Source: Siphonodentalium dalli
Taxonomy: Eukaryota > Mollusca > Scaphopoda > Gadilida > Siphonodentaliidae
Reading direction: 5' to 3'
DNA: 64,000 nucleotides
Assembly: GCA_032622095.1 (NCBI GenBank)
Contig: CP136061.1
Location: 5,714,734-5,778,733 of the forward strand
This document shows positions 48,365 through 57,465 of the stretch, piece after piece (position 1 is the first letter of the stretch; each line of letters starts with the position of its first letter). Both the position numbers and the translations under genes were made by a program. The notes beneath the pieces are model-generated. The model did not search any database. It saw only the letters and a program-made list of their open reading frames with translations, and was not told where the DNA came from.

Positions 48365-50006
48365 TCCGCCATTCATATGCGGTGGAGGTTCTCATATTAT
48401 CTGCCAGTCATACGCGGGGGAGGTTCTCATATGAACATATTATCTGCTGGTCATATGCGGTGGAGGTTCATATTATCCGCCGGTCATACGCGAGGGAAGT
48501 TCTCATATTATCCTCCGGTCATACGCGGGGGAGGTTCTGATATGAACATATTATCTGCCGGTCATACGCGGTGGAGGTTCATATTATCCACCGGTCATAC
48601 GCGAAGGAGGTTCTCATATTATCCTCTGGTCATACATTGGGGAGGTTCTCATATGAACATATTATCCGCCGGTCATATCCTCCCTCGGGTGTGACCGGTG
48701 GATAATATGAGAACCTCCCTCGCATATGACCGCCAGATAATATGTTCATATGACAACCTCCACCGCGTATGACCAGTGGATAATATGAACCTCCACTGCG
48801 TATGACCGGCAGATAATATGTTCATATGAGAACCTACACTGCGTATGACCGAAGGATAATATGTTCATATGAGAACCTCCACTGCGTATGACCGGCGGAT
48901 AGTATGTTCATATGAGAACCTCCCCTACATATGACCAGTGGATAATATGAACCTCCACCGTGTATGACCGGCAGATAATATGTTCATATCAGAACGTCGC
49001 CCATATGACCGAAGGATAATATGAGAACTTCCCTCGTGTATGACCGAAGGAAAATATGAACCTCAACCGCGTATGATCGGCGGATAATATGCTCATATGA
49101 GAACCTCCACCGCATATGACCGGCGGATAATATGTTCATATGAGAACCTCCACTGCGTATGACAGTCGGATAATATGTTCATATGAGAACCTCCCTACGT
49201 ATGACCGGTCGATAATATGAACCTCCACCGTGTATGACCGGCGGATAATATGTTCATATCAGAACCTCCCCCACATATGACCGAAGGATAATATGAGAAC
49301 TTCCCTCGCGTATGATCGGCGGATAATATGAACCTCCACCGCGTATGACCGGCGGATAATATGTTCATATGAGAACCTCCCCAACGTATAACCAGAGGAT
49401 AGTATGAGAACCTCCCTCACTTATGACCGGTGGATAATATGAGAACCTCCCTCGCGTATGGCCGGCAGATAATATGAACCTCCACCGGGTATGACCGGCG
49501 GATAATATGTTCATATGAGAACCTCCCCAACGTATGACCGGAGGATAATATGAGAACCTCCCTCGCGTATGACCAGTGGATAATATGAGAACCTCCCTCG
49601 CGTATGACCGGCGGATAATATGAACCTCCACCGTGTATGACCGGCGGATAATATGTTCATATCAGAACCTCCCCCACATTTGATCGGAGGATAATATGAG
49701 AACTTCCCTCGCGTATGACCGGCAGATAATATGAACCTCCACCGCGTATGACCGGCGGATAATATGTTCATATGAGAACCTCCCCAACGTATGACCGGAG
49801 GATAGTATGAGAACCTCCCTCGCGTATGACCGGTGGATAATATGAGAACCTCCCTCGCGCATGACCGGTGGATAATATGAACCTCCTCCGTGTATGACCA
49901 GCAGATAATATGTTCATATCAGAATCCCCCACATATGATCAGAGGATAATATGAGAACTTCCCTCGCGTTTGACCGGCGGATAATATGAACCTCCACCGC
50001 GTATGG
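48365..50006. repeat. Inverted minisatellite with 33-48-bp units
   Basis: Units built from GGTCATACGCGG, GGAGGTTC and ATATTATCCGCC repeat in one direction from 48365 to about 48679. From there to 50006 they run in the opposite direction (ATAATATGAACCTCCACC, GCGTATGACCGGCGG). Three unit lengths alternate: about 33 bp, about 36 bp with an extra GAGA, and about 44 bp with an extra GTTCATATGA. The inverse arm is about four times longer than the forward arm. The many open frames in it, rich in SAGHTRWRF-like words, are repeat readings and not genes. Confidence 0.95.
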
Positions 50007-50067
50007 TGTAAACAATATTTATTCTAGCTCTCACATACATGTATACATAATAATTACATAATAGTAA

Positions 50068-50331
50068 GTGCAATTTTTAGTTTTCTTGGTTTTGGTGAGT
50101 TTTTCAATTGTGAGATATGGAGGATCTGACAACAAGCTAAATGCTTTTATAAAGCCATCTCCTCCGTGTGTTACTTCTGAATCAGAAATTATTTCATTTT
50201 CATTATTTGTTAAATATGTGTTACTATATGCCAAGTTAGCTTTTTTACTTCTGGTTCAGGTGAAAATTTGCACATGGTCATCTTTAAAGGAAATATATGA
50301 ACGGGTAAAAGATTTCGAAGATATATTGTAA
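50068..50331 (+). CDS. Doubtful exon or small ORF
   Basis: The plus frame runs from an ATG at 50068 to the TAA at 50329-50331. Its last part, from 50260, reads KICTWSSLKEIYERVKDFED and is preceded by a good 3' splice-site context (a run of T and C ending in TTCAG at 50259), so a terminal exon at 50260-50331 is possible. The minus strand of 50031-50234 is also open and reads plausibly (NNENEIISDSEVTHGGDGF). I cannot decide between them and recognise neither. Confidence 0.15.
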   Translation: MQFLVFLVLVSFSIVRYGGSDNKLNAFIKPSPPCVTSESEIISFSLFVKYVLLYAKLAFLLLVQVKICTWSSLKEIYERVKDFEDIL

Positions 50332-50585
50332 CTGAAGTTGGTCATGATCTGTATATATATATGATACTCTTATCAGTCAATAGTGTATGACTAGGATATT
50401 TTAAAGAGAACTAGAATAAATTAATATTAATAAGGAAAAGAAAAGCACAATTGATAATCCCACTTGTGTTGTGCTACGTGTATGTATATAATAAATGGTG
50501 CATAGTATATAACTGGATTGAATTTGTCAGCAGTGCAGTTGCCAATGTGTAATATACATTTAGACCTCAGAGCTATTCATGCTGG
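50332..50585. other. A/T-rich stretch, probable LINE-B 3' untranslated region
   Basis: No gene is seen. The stretch lies directly downstream of LINE-B (minus strand). It contains short TA-rich runs but no clear tail repeat, so the 3' end of LINE-B could not be fixed. Confidence 0.45.
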
Positions 50586-53174
50586 TCAGTGACAGTATTT
50601 ATGAAATCTACCGGTTCTGTCAATATAGAGTCCAACTGCTAGAAATATGTTCTCATTTTCTTCCGCTGATAAATTATCAGATCCTTTCAATAGTATATCA
50701 CATGTTATTGTATATGGTAATTTTTAGTTCTCAAGGAATTTTATTCTTTGCTCCCTAAATAGTCGGCAGTATAAGAGGTAGTGCTCCGCAGTTTCAATGC
50801 TTCCACGTGCACATGATGGGTCATCTTTAAGATAATTTTCTTTCAAATCTGAATTCAGATTGCTACACTTCGTTCTTATCCTAGTATGATAAATTTGATA
50901 AATTTGGCTTTCTCTGCTAGTTGCTGTGTAATAATACGATTTTGGTTCGGAGGCATCTTTGTGTATAAGTGATTTAAATTCTTCTAGGGTGGTACAGTTT
51001 TTTTCGTCATCAGGCAATTTGTTCCATTCGATAGTTGTTGAAGGGAGAACAGTGTCCCTGTAAGCATTGTAATTATATGGAGGTACCCGTAGGGGAATAT
51101 ATCTCATATCATAGTTGTCTGCTGATCGCGACGTTTTGGGGAATAGGTGGTAGAGATATGATGGTGCTTTACCAATTTTCATTTTCAGAAATTGTATCAG
51201 TTTGGCCTTTTTTCTGCGGGCGGCAAGTGTCTCACACCCTGCCTCTTCAAGGAGTTTTTCCTTTTTTAGACTTCTTGTTGCCCCAGTGACAATTCTGGCA
51301 GCTTCATATTGTAATTCTTCTAATAATCTTGAATCTTCAGCGGAGCAATTGTCCCAAACAGGGCTAGCATATTCTAATAGGGGTCGAATGAACGCAGTAT
51401 ATATCCTTTCAAGTGCTCTCCTGTTCAGTTGAAATTTATGTTTTCTAAGGATACCCACTCTTTTCCATGCCCGGGAAAGTATGTCCTCGATATGATTACT
51501 CCACTCCCCATGATCATTAAATGTCAATCCCAAGTGTTTGTGTATTTTTACTTCTTGAATTGTCACTCCAGATAGGTTAAGAGTTGGATGGTAAGTCTCA
51601 TTCTTTTTACGGGAAATCAACATAGTCTCTGTTTTTTGAGGGTTGAAAGTAACCAACCATTTGTTTGCCCAATCTGAGATTTTGTTCATATCCTCATTTA
51701 ATAAGTTTGCAGCTAGAACTGGGTCTTCCACTGCTAAATATATTGAAGTGTCATCAGCAAACAAACGTATATTACTGATAACACCATCTGTTATGTCATT
51801 TATGTAAATAAGAAAGAGTAAAGGCCCAATTATGGATCCTTGAGGGACCCCAGCATTGATCTTACCCCACTCTGATGTAGTATTTTCTAGCACTACGCGT
51901 TGCTCTCTATGAGAAAGATAGTTTTGCATCAGCCTCAGTAATTTGCCTTCAATTCCAATGTATTCCAATTTGCTTATTAAACCCTTATGCCATACTTTAT
52001 CGAAGGCCTTACTTATATCCATAAAAGTGCACCGAACTTCTTTCCCATTGTCAAGTGAGTTGCTAATATGGTCATATATATCCGTTAACTGGAATACCGC
52101 ACCATCGCCTGCAGTGAAGCCAGATTGTAAATTTGAAATTAGCCTATGTCCATGGACAAATGTTATTACTTTATTATATATGCACCTTTCAAATGCCTTT
52201 GACAGGCAACTGAGTAATGATACTGGTCGGTAGTTACTGGGAATAGCTGGGTCACCTTTCTTAAATATAGGGACAACGTTAGCTTGTTTCCACTCAGATG
52301 GAAAAAATGAATTTTCCAGAAATATGTTGAATATATGTAACAAAGGTACACATAGGGATTCCGCACAGTATTTGAGTACCTTGGGGCTAATTGAGTCGGG
52401 TCCAATTGCTTTTGCTGGATTTTGTGATTTTAATGCAGTGAATACATCATCATAATTTAATTTTATGTGGTCAAGTTTGGGTTTTCCCTTATCATGATCC
52501 AATTTTGGCACTAATCTATTCTTATCATTTAATGATGATATCTCACAAAAGTGAGTATTAAGGCATTCAGCTTTCTGAAAGTTGTCTGTCAGGAAGCTAC
52601 CATCTGACTGCAATGGGGGGATTTGTTTACGAGTTTCATTCATGACAAATTTATTCATCGTTTTCCACCATATTGAAGATTCAGTGTTTTCATTATTTAG
52701 TATTATTTCATTCTTAGATATGTAGTCCCTTTTAGCTTTTCTTATTGCATCTACAACTTCATTACGAATAGCTCGGAATTTTGCCCAGTTATTTATAGTT
52801 TGTGTTTTCTTGGCCACTTTATGTGACCTCTTTCTTTTTCGAATTAACTTTCTAATACCACAGGTTAACCAAGGTGGGGTATCACTTCTTATTTTAACTT
52901 GTTTATGTGGGATATTTTCTTTAACAGTCTGCATTATTACATTAGTTACTTTATTGGTTATTTGGTTTAGGGGAAGGTTTTTTAGTTCCTTTCTGAAATT
53001 CCATTTATTAATTTGGTCATTAATAGCATCATAATTTGCGTCTGAGTAATCCCAAACAATTCTTTCCAATAATTCATTGTTTTGTTTTTGGGGTGCTTTT
53101 AATTTGATTAGGACAGGACAGTGGTATCTTATTTGCTGTGATGGGATAAATGAGCCAATGACTTCAGTATTATC
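50586..53174 (-). pseudogene. LINE-B, 3' part: reverse transcriptase (inactive copy)
   Basis: An open frame of about 817 codons to a TAA at 50724-50726 carries the end of the endonuclease (QQIRYHCPV) and a full reverse transcriptase: SNYRPVSLLSCLSKAFE, QSGFTAGDGA, FMDISKAFDKVWH with a catalytic Asp, AGVPQGSIIGPLLFLIYIND and RLFADDT with the Asp pair. A C-terminal Cys/His segment (SCARGSIETAEHYLLYC) follows. After the TAA the same frame continues sensibly for 45 codons (GSDNLSAEENENIFLAVGL) to a TGA at 50586-50588, so the TAA is a premature stop. At 53174 the coding sequence is cut by a DNA element, and the endonuclease lies at 62720-63695. The family is CR1/L2-like by motif, with clade not assigned. 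Upstream codons at 53175-53216 belong to the inserted element. Confidence 0.88.
53167..53174. other. Target-site duplication, left copy (GTATTATC)
   Basis: GTATTATC also occurs at 62720-62727, at the other edge of the 9.5-kb insertion in LINE-B. In LINE-B sense it supplies the codons GAT AAT AC, in the same phase on both sides. Whether the duplication is 7 or 8 bp depends on whether the C at 53174 is counted as element. Confidence 0.75.
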
Positions 53175-53240
53175 ATAGACTAAAAATAGGATAGACGTCG
53201 CACTCATGGTTATCAATCTGTAACGCTACTGGACGTCGCC

Positions 53241-53264
53241 ATTGGTTGGTTGGTTGGTTGGTTG
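53241..53264. repeat. TTGG repeat, probable 3' tail of LINE-A
   Basis: Five TTGG units (CCAA on the LINE-A strand) stand exactly where similarity between the left TIR and its partner stops and the LINE-A 3' untranslated region begins. Short tandem repeats at the 3' end are typical of non-LTR elements that lack a poly(A) tail. Confidence 0.65.
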
Positions 53265-53625
53265 TAATTTCCTCCGTTGTCTTCGGAGAACCCTGTATTA
53301 AACAGGTACACAATATCGACTGCTGATCAGTTTCTGGTAAGAGGATTAGTTTCCAGCAGCAGTAGATAGTCAGAAGGAATGTAGGAAGAATTTTCCAAGA
53401 ATAGCAGGAGTGAGTTCCGCAAGTATTACCGCACATACATGTATACTATATACCACTATTATATTAGATTGATAGAGGTTAGTATCGAGCATAGATTATG
53501 CACTATTTCAGAGAGTTAATGATTTGTAGTCGTTAGTGCTAGTAGTTAGTATAATCTTCAAATAAATCAAACAATGAAATTTGACTTGAGTCCATGATTA
53601 GATTTTGATTGCCTTGGTTGTCACC
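53265..53625 (-). other. LINE-A 3' untranslated region
   Basis: The 360 bases between the ORF2 stop codon and the CCAA repeat contain no conserved protein frame. I see no strong hairpin or polyadenylation signal in them. Confidence 0.6.
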
Positions 53626-56600
53626 TTACGTCTGTTTGCTGATGGTAGCTGCTCGGAAATTATGCAGCTCGAAAATCATTGCTCGACTGATATGTTCGAT
53701 CTTTTGAACCAGGTCCCAGTTATTACCGATTAGGTTGGAAATTCTAATATGGGTACAGTCGAGTAAGCAGTGCAGCATTAACTGTTCAGAACAACTAATC
53801 TCCTCTGCAACATCTGGACAGCAACCATTGGAAAGTAGATTCTTCATCGCCTTAATGTGATTACTTCGAACTTCTTCACTAGCTGAGCACTCAAGAAGAA
53901 AGTGCTCACGATTTTCTGGCTTTTCCTTACATAGCAGACAGGTTGGAGAGACTTCAAACTGGTTGAATTGGTGTCTATTTGCTTGAAGTATGTATGTTCC
54001 CGTGACTAGTTTTGCTTTCACCATCGCCTTCTTCACTTCCCTTTCATTTGCTGGTACGCTCTTCCATAGTGTATGACTCTCAGCTGTCGGGTGACTTTGT
54101 AGACTTAAAAATCTCAACGAAGGTTTACTTTGCATCTCCTCGGTCCATAATGTGTTGAAATAGCTATCGACAGCTGAGTCCATCTGTCTTTTCCAAGTTG
54201 CCTTGTCCAGAGGATTCTTAATAATGTCGAAGGCGGATGGGAGTTGGTATTTAGCCAGCACTCTTCTTATGTATGAAAACCAGCTTCTGTCACCGATGTC
54301 CTTAACAGCAAGCTGTCTGTTGGCAAGTTTATGCTCGGGTGAGTTAACTCGCATAGCCACTCTATGGAACAGTGTTAAGGCATTCTTTTCTAAACTGGCC
54401 GTGATCGGGAGGGTACCCACAAGCATATAGGCTGCAACGTTCGGACATCTGGATGGTAAATTTTGCAAATCCTTGATAAGACCCATTTCGTATTTCTTCA
54501 GAGCTTGCTGCTCTCCTTCAAGTAGTGTCATCACTTCCAGCCCGTAAGTAATCCGTGGTCTACCAAACAAGGTATACAGCCTGTATGATAGGTATGGGTT
54601 AATTCCATTCTTCCCATGTAGGCCTGCTCCCAGGATAGCATACAGAGATCTTCTACCTTTCTGGATCCGTTGGTCTATCATATCACTCTTTTGATTAGAG
54701 CGGGTCAACCCCAGATGTACCGTTCTGTTTGTCTCTCTGATTGTATCTTCTCCCATCTTCCATTCATCGTGCTCATTCATTCTCTTTTTGGATGCATTGA
54801 AGATAACAATGTCGCTTTTCGTAGGGTTGATCGTCACTCTATCTTTAGAGGAGATATTGTGTACTGTGTCGAGTGAGAGTTGTAAATCCTCCGGGTTTGT
54901 CGCTAGTATTGCTATGTCATCGGCTACTACAGGAGCACCAAGGTAGATACTGCCAATGGAAGCTCCGATCCTATTTGACTCCAGAGTATTGATGAGATCG
55001 TTGTTATATCTTTTATATAGTGCTGGTGAGAGTTTAGCCCCTTGTCGAATACCTTGACCAGTGTTGAATGTGTCGCCAAGTAGTCCATTCCATTTAATCC
55101 GCGTGCATGCTTGAGTTTGTAGCATGTTGATGAGGATCCACATGGTACCTCTCACCCCGCTGTGAAATAGTTTCCTCATAAGATGGTGATGGCTCACTTT
55201 GTCGAAGGCTTTGGCAGCGTCCAGCGTCACCAGAGCAATGGGCTTTTTCATCTCTTTGGATTCATTTATTACCTCGGAAACTATTAGAGCTGCATGGGCT
55301 GGCGAGCTGTTTTCCGTGAAGCCAGATTGTAGTTGATTTTGTGAGTTGTTCAGGGTGTTGCATATTCGTTTGTAAATGATGTCCTCTAGAATTTTACTTA
55401 TTACTGGTGTTACTGTAATTCCCCTGTAATTTCCTGGCAGCTTCTTATCCTTTTCTTTCTTGAGTATTGGTGTTAAGAGTCCATCCTTCAGGATTTCAGG
55501 AACAGATTTGAGAGCCACTATGTCGTTAATGATGTCCGTGACTGCACATGTAATACTCCAACCCCCGAGTTTGAGATGCTCGGCTGTCAATCCAAGGTAA
55601 TCAGCAGCTTTTCCATTAGACAGTCTACGTATAGCCCTATCAACTTCAGAGGGGTCGACTACTGGCGACAGTGAGGTATCTTCAGCTTCGGCTTCAACTA
55701 TGGATTGGATTACCAGCTGCTCCATTTTAACTGTCTCATCAAATTCCTTACTGAAGGCAGAATTTTCCTCTGGGGTGGCAAGATTGCTGAAATGGTCGGT
55801 CCAACCGTTGAGTATATCCTCCTCATCTTCAAGTAGTTGATTATTGACGACTAGCTGTTGGGTAGATGTTGTTGTATTCACTCTCTGCTTCCTGACCAGT
55901 TTGAAGAAGGCTTTACTATCCATCTCTGATGTTGTCATAATCTCCTCATAGTAAGCAACCCTTTTTTGTGCTTCTTGTTGTCTTTGGAGCTGTCGAAACA
56001 TTTTTTTAGCGGCTTTCATAGTATCGTATTCCATTCCTCTGACTCTTCCTTGCGTCTTCCATTTGTAGAAGGCCATTTTAGCCTTATTGCATGCTTCCTT
56101 AATCTCCGCGCTCCAGTGCCTTGCCCTGTTTGAAAGATTTTTTGATGGTTTGGGTTGTCTAGGAATATTGTTGTCAGCGGCTGTATGTAGGACATGACTC
56201 AGTTGAATCACCTTTTGATTTATGTCGTGTGTGTATGCGGCTGGTTCATTATCTAATCCTGATATGGATATTAATTCTTCCACAGATGCTAGGTAGCCCG
56301 CTTTGTCGCATTTTGCCCAGGACGGTTTCTTTGTTGCTGCTTGTGTTGGTGGCTTATCTACTCCATTCTGCAAGTTCCTTGTTGTTGACATTTTCGTACA
56401 AGTATGAATAGTAGCAGATATTAATGAATGATCTGATGTGTTGCACGCTTCTCTGCCCATGTTGACGATATTGATGAGGAAGTCTTTGCATAAGTTACAT
56501 GACAGCAGGAAATAGTCGATGAGGGATGAATTCTTGCCATCGTGATGATAGAATGTTGGAGTAGTTGGGTAATCTTGAGGTAGAATCAACTTGACATCTA

Positions 56601-57465
56601 ATTTCAGGTTCCTTAGAGCAGAATCGTTCTCATTGGGAGGCTCCCGGTGAAGTGAGCCGTTAAGGTCGCCTGCGACGATGATTAGATGAGAGTCCTGATA
56701 TTTTAAGACGATCTCACGGACAGCATCTAGACAGCCAACATAGATTGATTTGTTAGAGTTATTTCCTCGACTGGGTAGGTAGCAGTTGATAATACAGACT
56801 GGCCATGGGTTGGTATCCAGTCGTATAGCGCAGATGCTTTTATTGCCGTCAGGAAGCTTCTTGACAAGTGTGTCTAAACTCTTCTTCCATATGATAGAGA
56901 CACCACCATATCCTCTGATTCTCTCCTTGTGGTTGATCGGGTCGTCCTCATCTACGTATCTTGAGAAGTGATTGTGATTGTTTCCGATAATTTTATTTAT
57001 TTCTTCTTCTTCAAATTTGAACATCCAATGTTCTTGTAGTAGTAGGATGTCATATTTATGTAGCATTTGATTTAAATATACATGATTTCCTCTGATGTTC
57101 TGCACATTGATTGACGCCAAGGTGGTTGAGACTGTTTTGACACATTCCTCGGTGGACTGTTCATTGATTGGTATTGGGCTTGATGGTGTACATTGTGATT
57201 TGACTGTGAGTTTTGATGGTGGAGGTTGGGATGTGTCGTTTGGGGATTGTCTGTGTGTATTGTCCGTCGGCGTGGATATTGACTGTGGCATGTCACTTGG
57301 ATAGACTGATCGGTTGTTATCGTGCTTTGATATTTCCTGGGGTATTTCCTCCTCTCGGGTAAATTTTCCTGAGGTGTTTGTTTCATGGAGTTTTGCTGCT
57401 GATTTAATGGCGGCCCCTGGAGATCCACTTCCCTTCCATACTGTATGTTTGGGTTTGCTATACAT
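53626..57465 (-). CDS. LINE-A ORF2: endonuclease-reverse transcriptase
   Basis: The frame is open from 57558, with its first ATG at 57465, to a TAA at 53626-53628: 1279 codons. It encodes the enzyme for target-primed reverse transcription. Residues are numbered from 57558. An APE-type endonuclease spans about 147-385: ASINVQNIRG, LLLQEHW (Glu176), VAGDLNG (Asp298, Asn300), SSLIDYFLLS and TSDHSLIS (Asp376, His377). The reverse transcriptase spans about 690-935: GNYRGITVTPVISKILE, VTLDAAKAFDKV (Asp780), GQGIRQGAKLSPALYKRY and PVVADDIAIL (Asp880, Asp881). A C-terminal knuckle follows, Cys1207-x2-Cys1210-x8-His1219-x4-Cys1224. No internal stop or frameshift is present, unlike LINE-B. The first 90 or so residues are low-complexity and overlap ORF1, so the true start is uncertain. 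The VADD form and the ORF1 type suggest an I/ingi- or CR1-related clade, not resolved here. Confidence 0.92.
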   Translation of the reverse strand: MYSKPKHTVWKGSGSPGAAIKSAAKLHETNTSGKFTREEEIPQEISKHDNNRSVYPSDMPQSISTPTDNTHRQSPNDTSQPPPSKLTVKSQCTPSSPIPINEQSTEECVKTVSTTLASINVQNIRGNHVYLNQMLHKYDILLLQEHWMFKFEEEEINKIIGNNHNHFSRYVDEDDPINHKERIRGYGGVSIIWKKSLDTLVKKLPDGNKSICAIRLDTNPWPVCIINCYLPSRGNNSNKSIYVGCLDAVREIVLKYQDSHLIIVAGDLNGSLHREPPNENDSALRNLKLDVKLILPQDYPTTPTFYHHDGKNSSLIDYFLLSCNLCKDFLINIVNMGREACNTSDHSLISATIHTCTKMSTTRNLQNGVDKPPTQAATKKPSWAKCDKAGYLASVEELISISGLDNEPAAYTHDINQKVIQLSHVLHTAADNNIPRQPKPSKNLSNRARHWSAEIKEACNKAKMAFYKWKTQGRVRGMEYDTMKAAKKMFRQLQRQQEAQKRVAYYEEIMTTSEMDSKAFFKLVRKQRVNTTTSTQQLVVNNQLLEDEEDILNGWTDHFSNLATPEENSAFSKEFDETVKMEQLVIQSIVEAEAEDTSLSPVVDPSEVDRAIRRLSNGKAADYLGLTAEHLKLGGWSITCAVTDIINDIVALKSVPEILKDGLLTPILKKEKDKKLPGNYRGITVTPVISKILEDIIYKRICNTLNNSQNQLQSGFTENSSPAHAALIVSEVINESKEMKKPIALVTLDAAKAFDKVSHHHLMRKLFHSGVRGTMWILINMLQTQACTRIKWNGLLGDTFNTGQGIRQGAKLSPALYKRYNNDLINTLESNRIGASIGSIYLGAPVVADDIAILATNPEDLQLSLDTVHNISSKDRVTINPTKSDIVIFNASKKRMNEHDEWKMGEDTIRETNRTVHLGLTRSNQKSDMIDQRIQKGRRSLYAILGAGLHGKNGINPYLSYRLYTLFGRPRITYGLEVMTLLEGEQQALKKYEMGLIKDLQNLPSRCPNVAAYMLVGTLPITASLEKNALTLFHRVAMRVNSPEHKLANRQLAVKDIGDRSWFSYIRRVLAKYQLPSAFDIIKNPLDKATWKRQMDSAVDSYFNTLWTEEMQSKPSLRFLSLQSHPTAESHTLWKSVPANEREVKKAMVKAKLVTGTYILQANRHQFNQFEVSPTCLLCKEKPENREHFLLECSASEEVRSNHIKAMKNLLSNGCCPDVAEEISCSEQLMLHCLLDCTHIRISNLIGNNWDLVQKIEHISRAMIFELHNFRAATISKQT

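Noticed and set aside
48289-49862. Frames rich in SAGHTRWRF-like words in the minisatellite
   Set aside because: They are present in several frames and on both strands, as expected for repeat units whose lengths keep changing frame.
53173-53436. Minus-strand frame of 87 codons
   Set aside because: It crosses the LINE-A 3' untranslated region, the CCAA repeat and the TIR, and has no domain.
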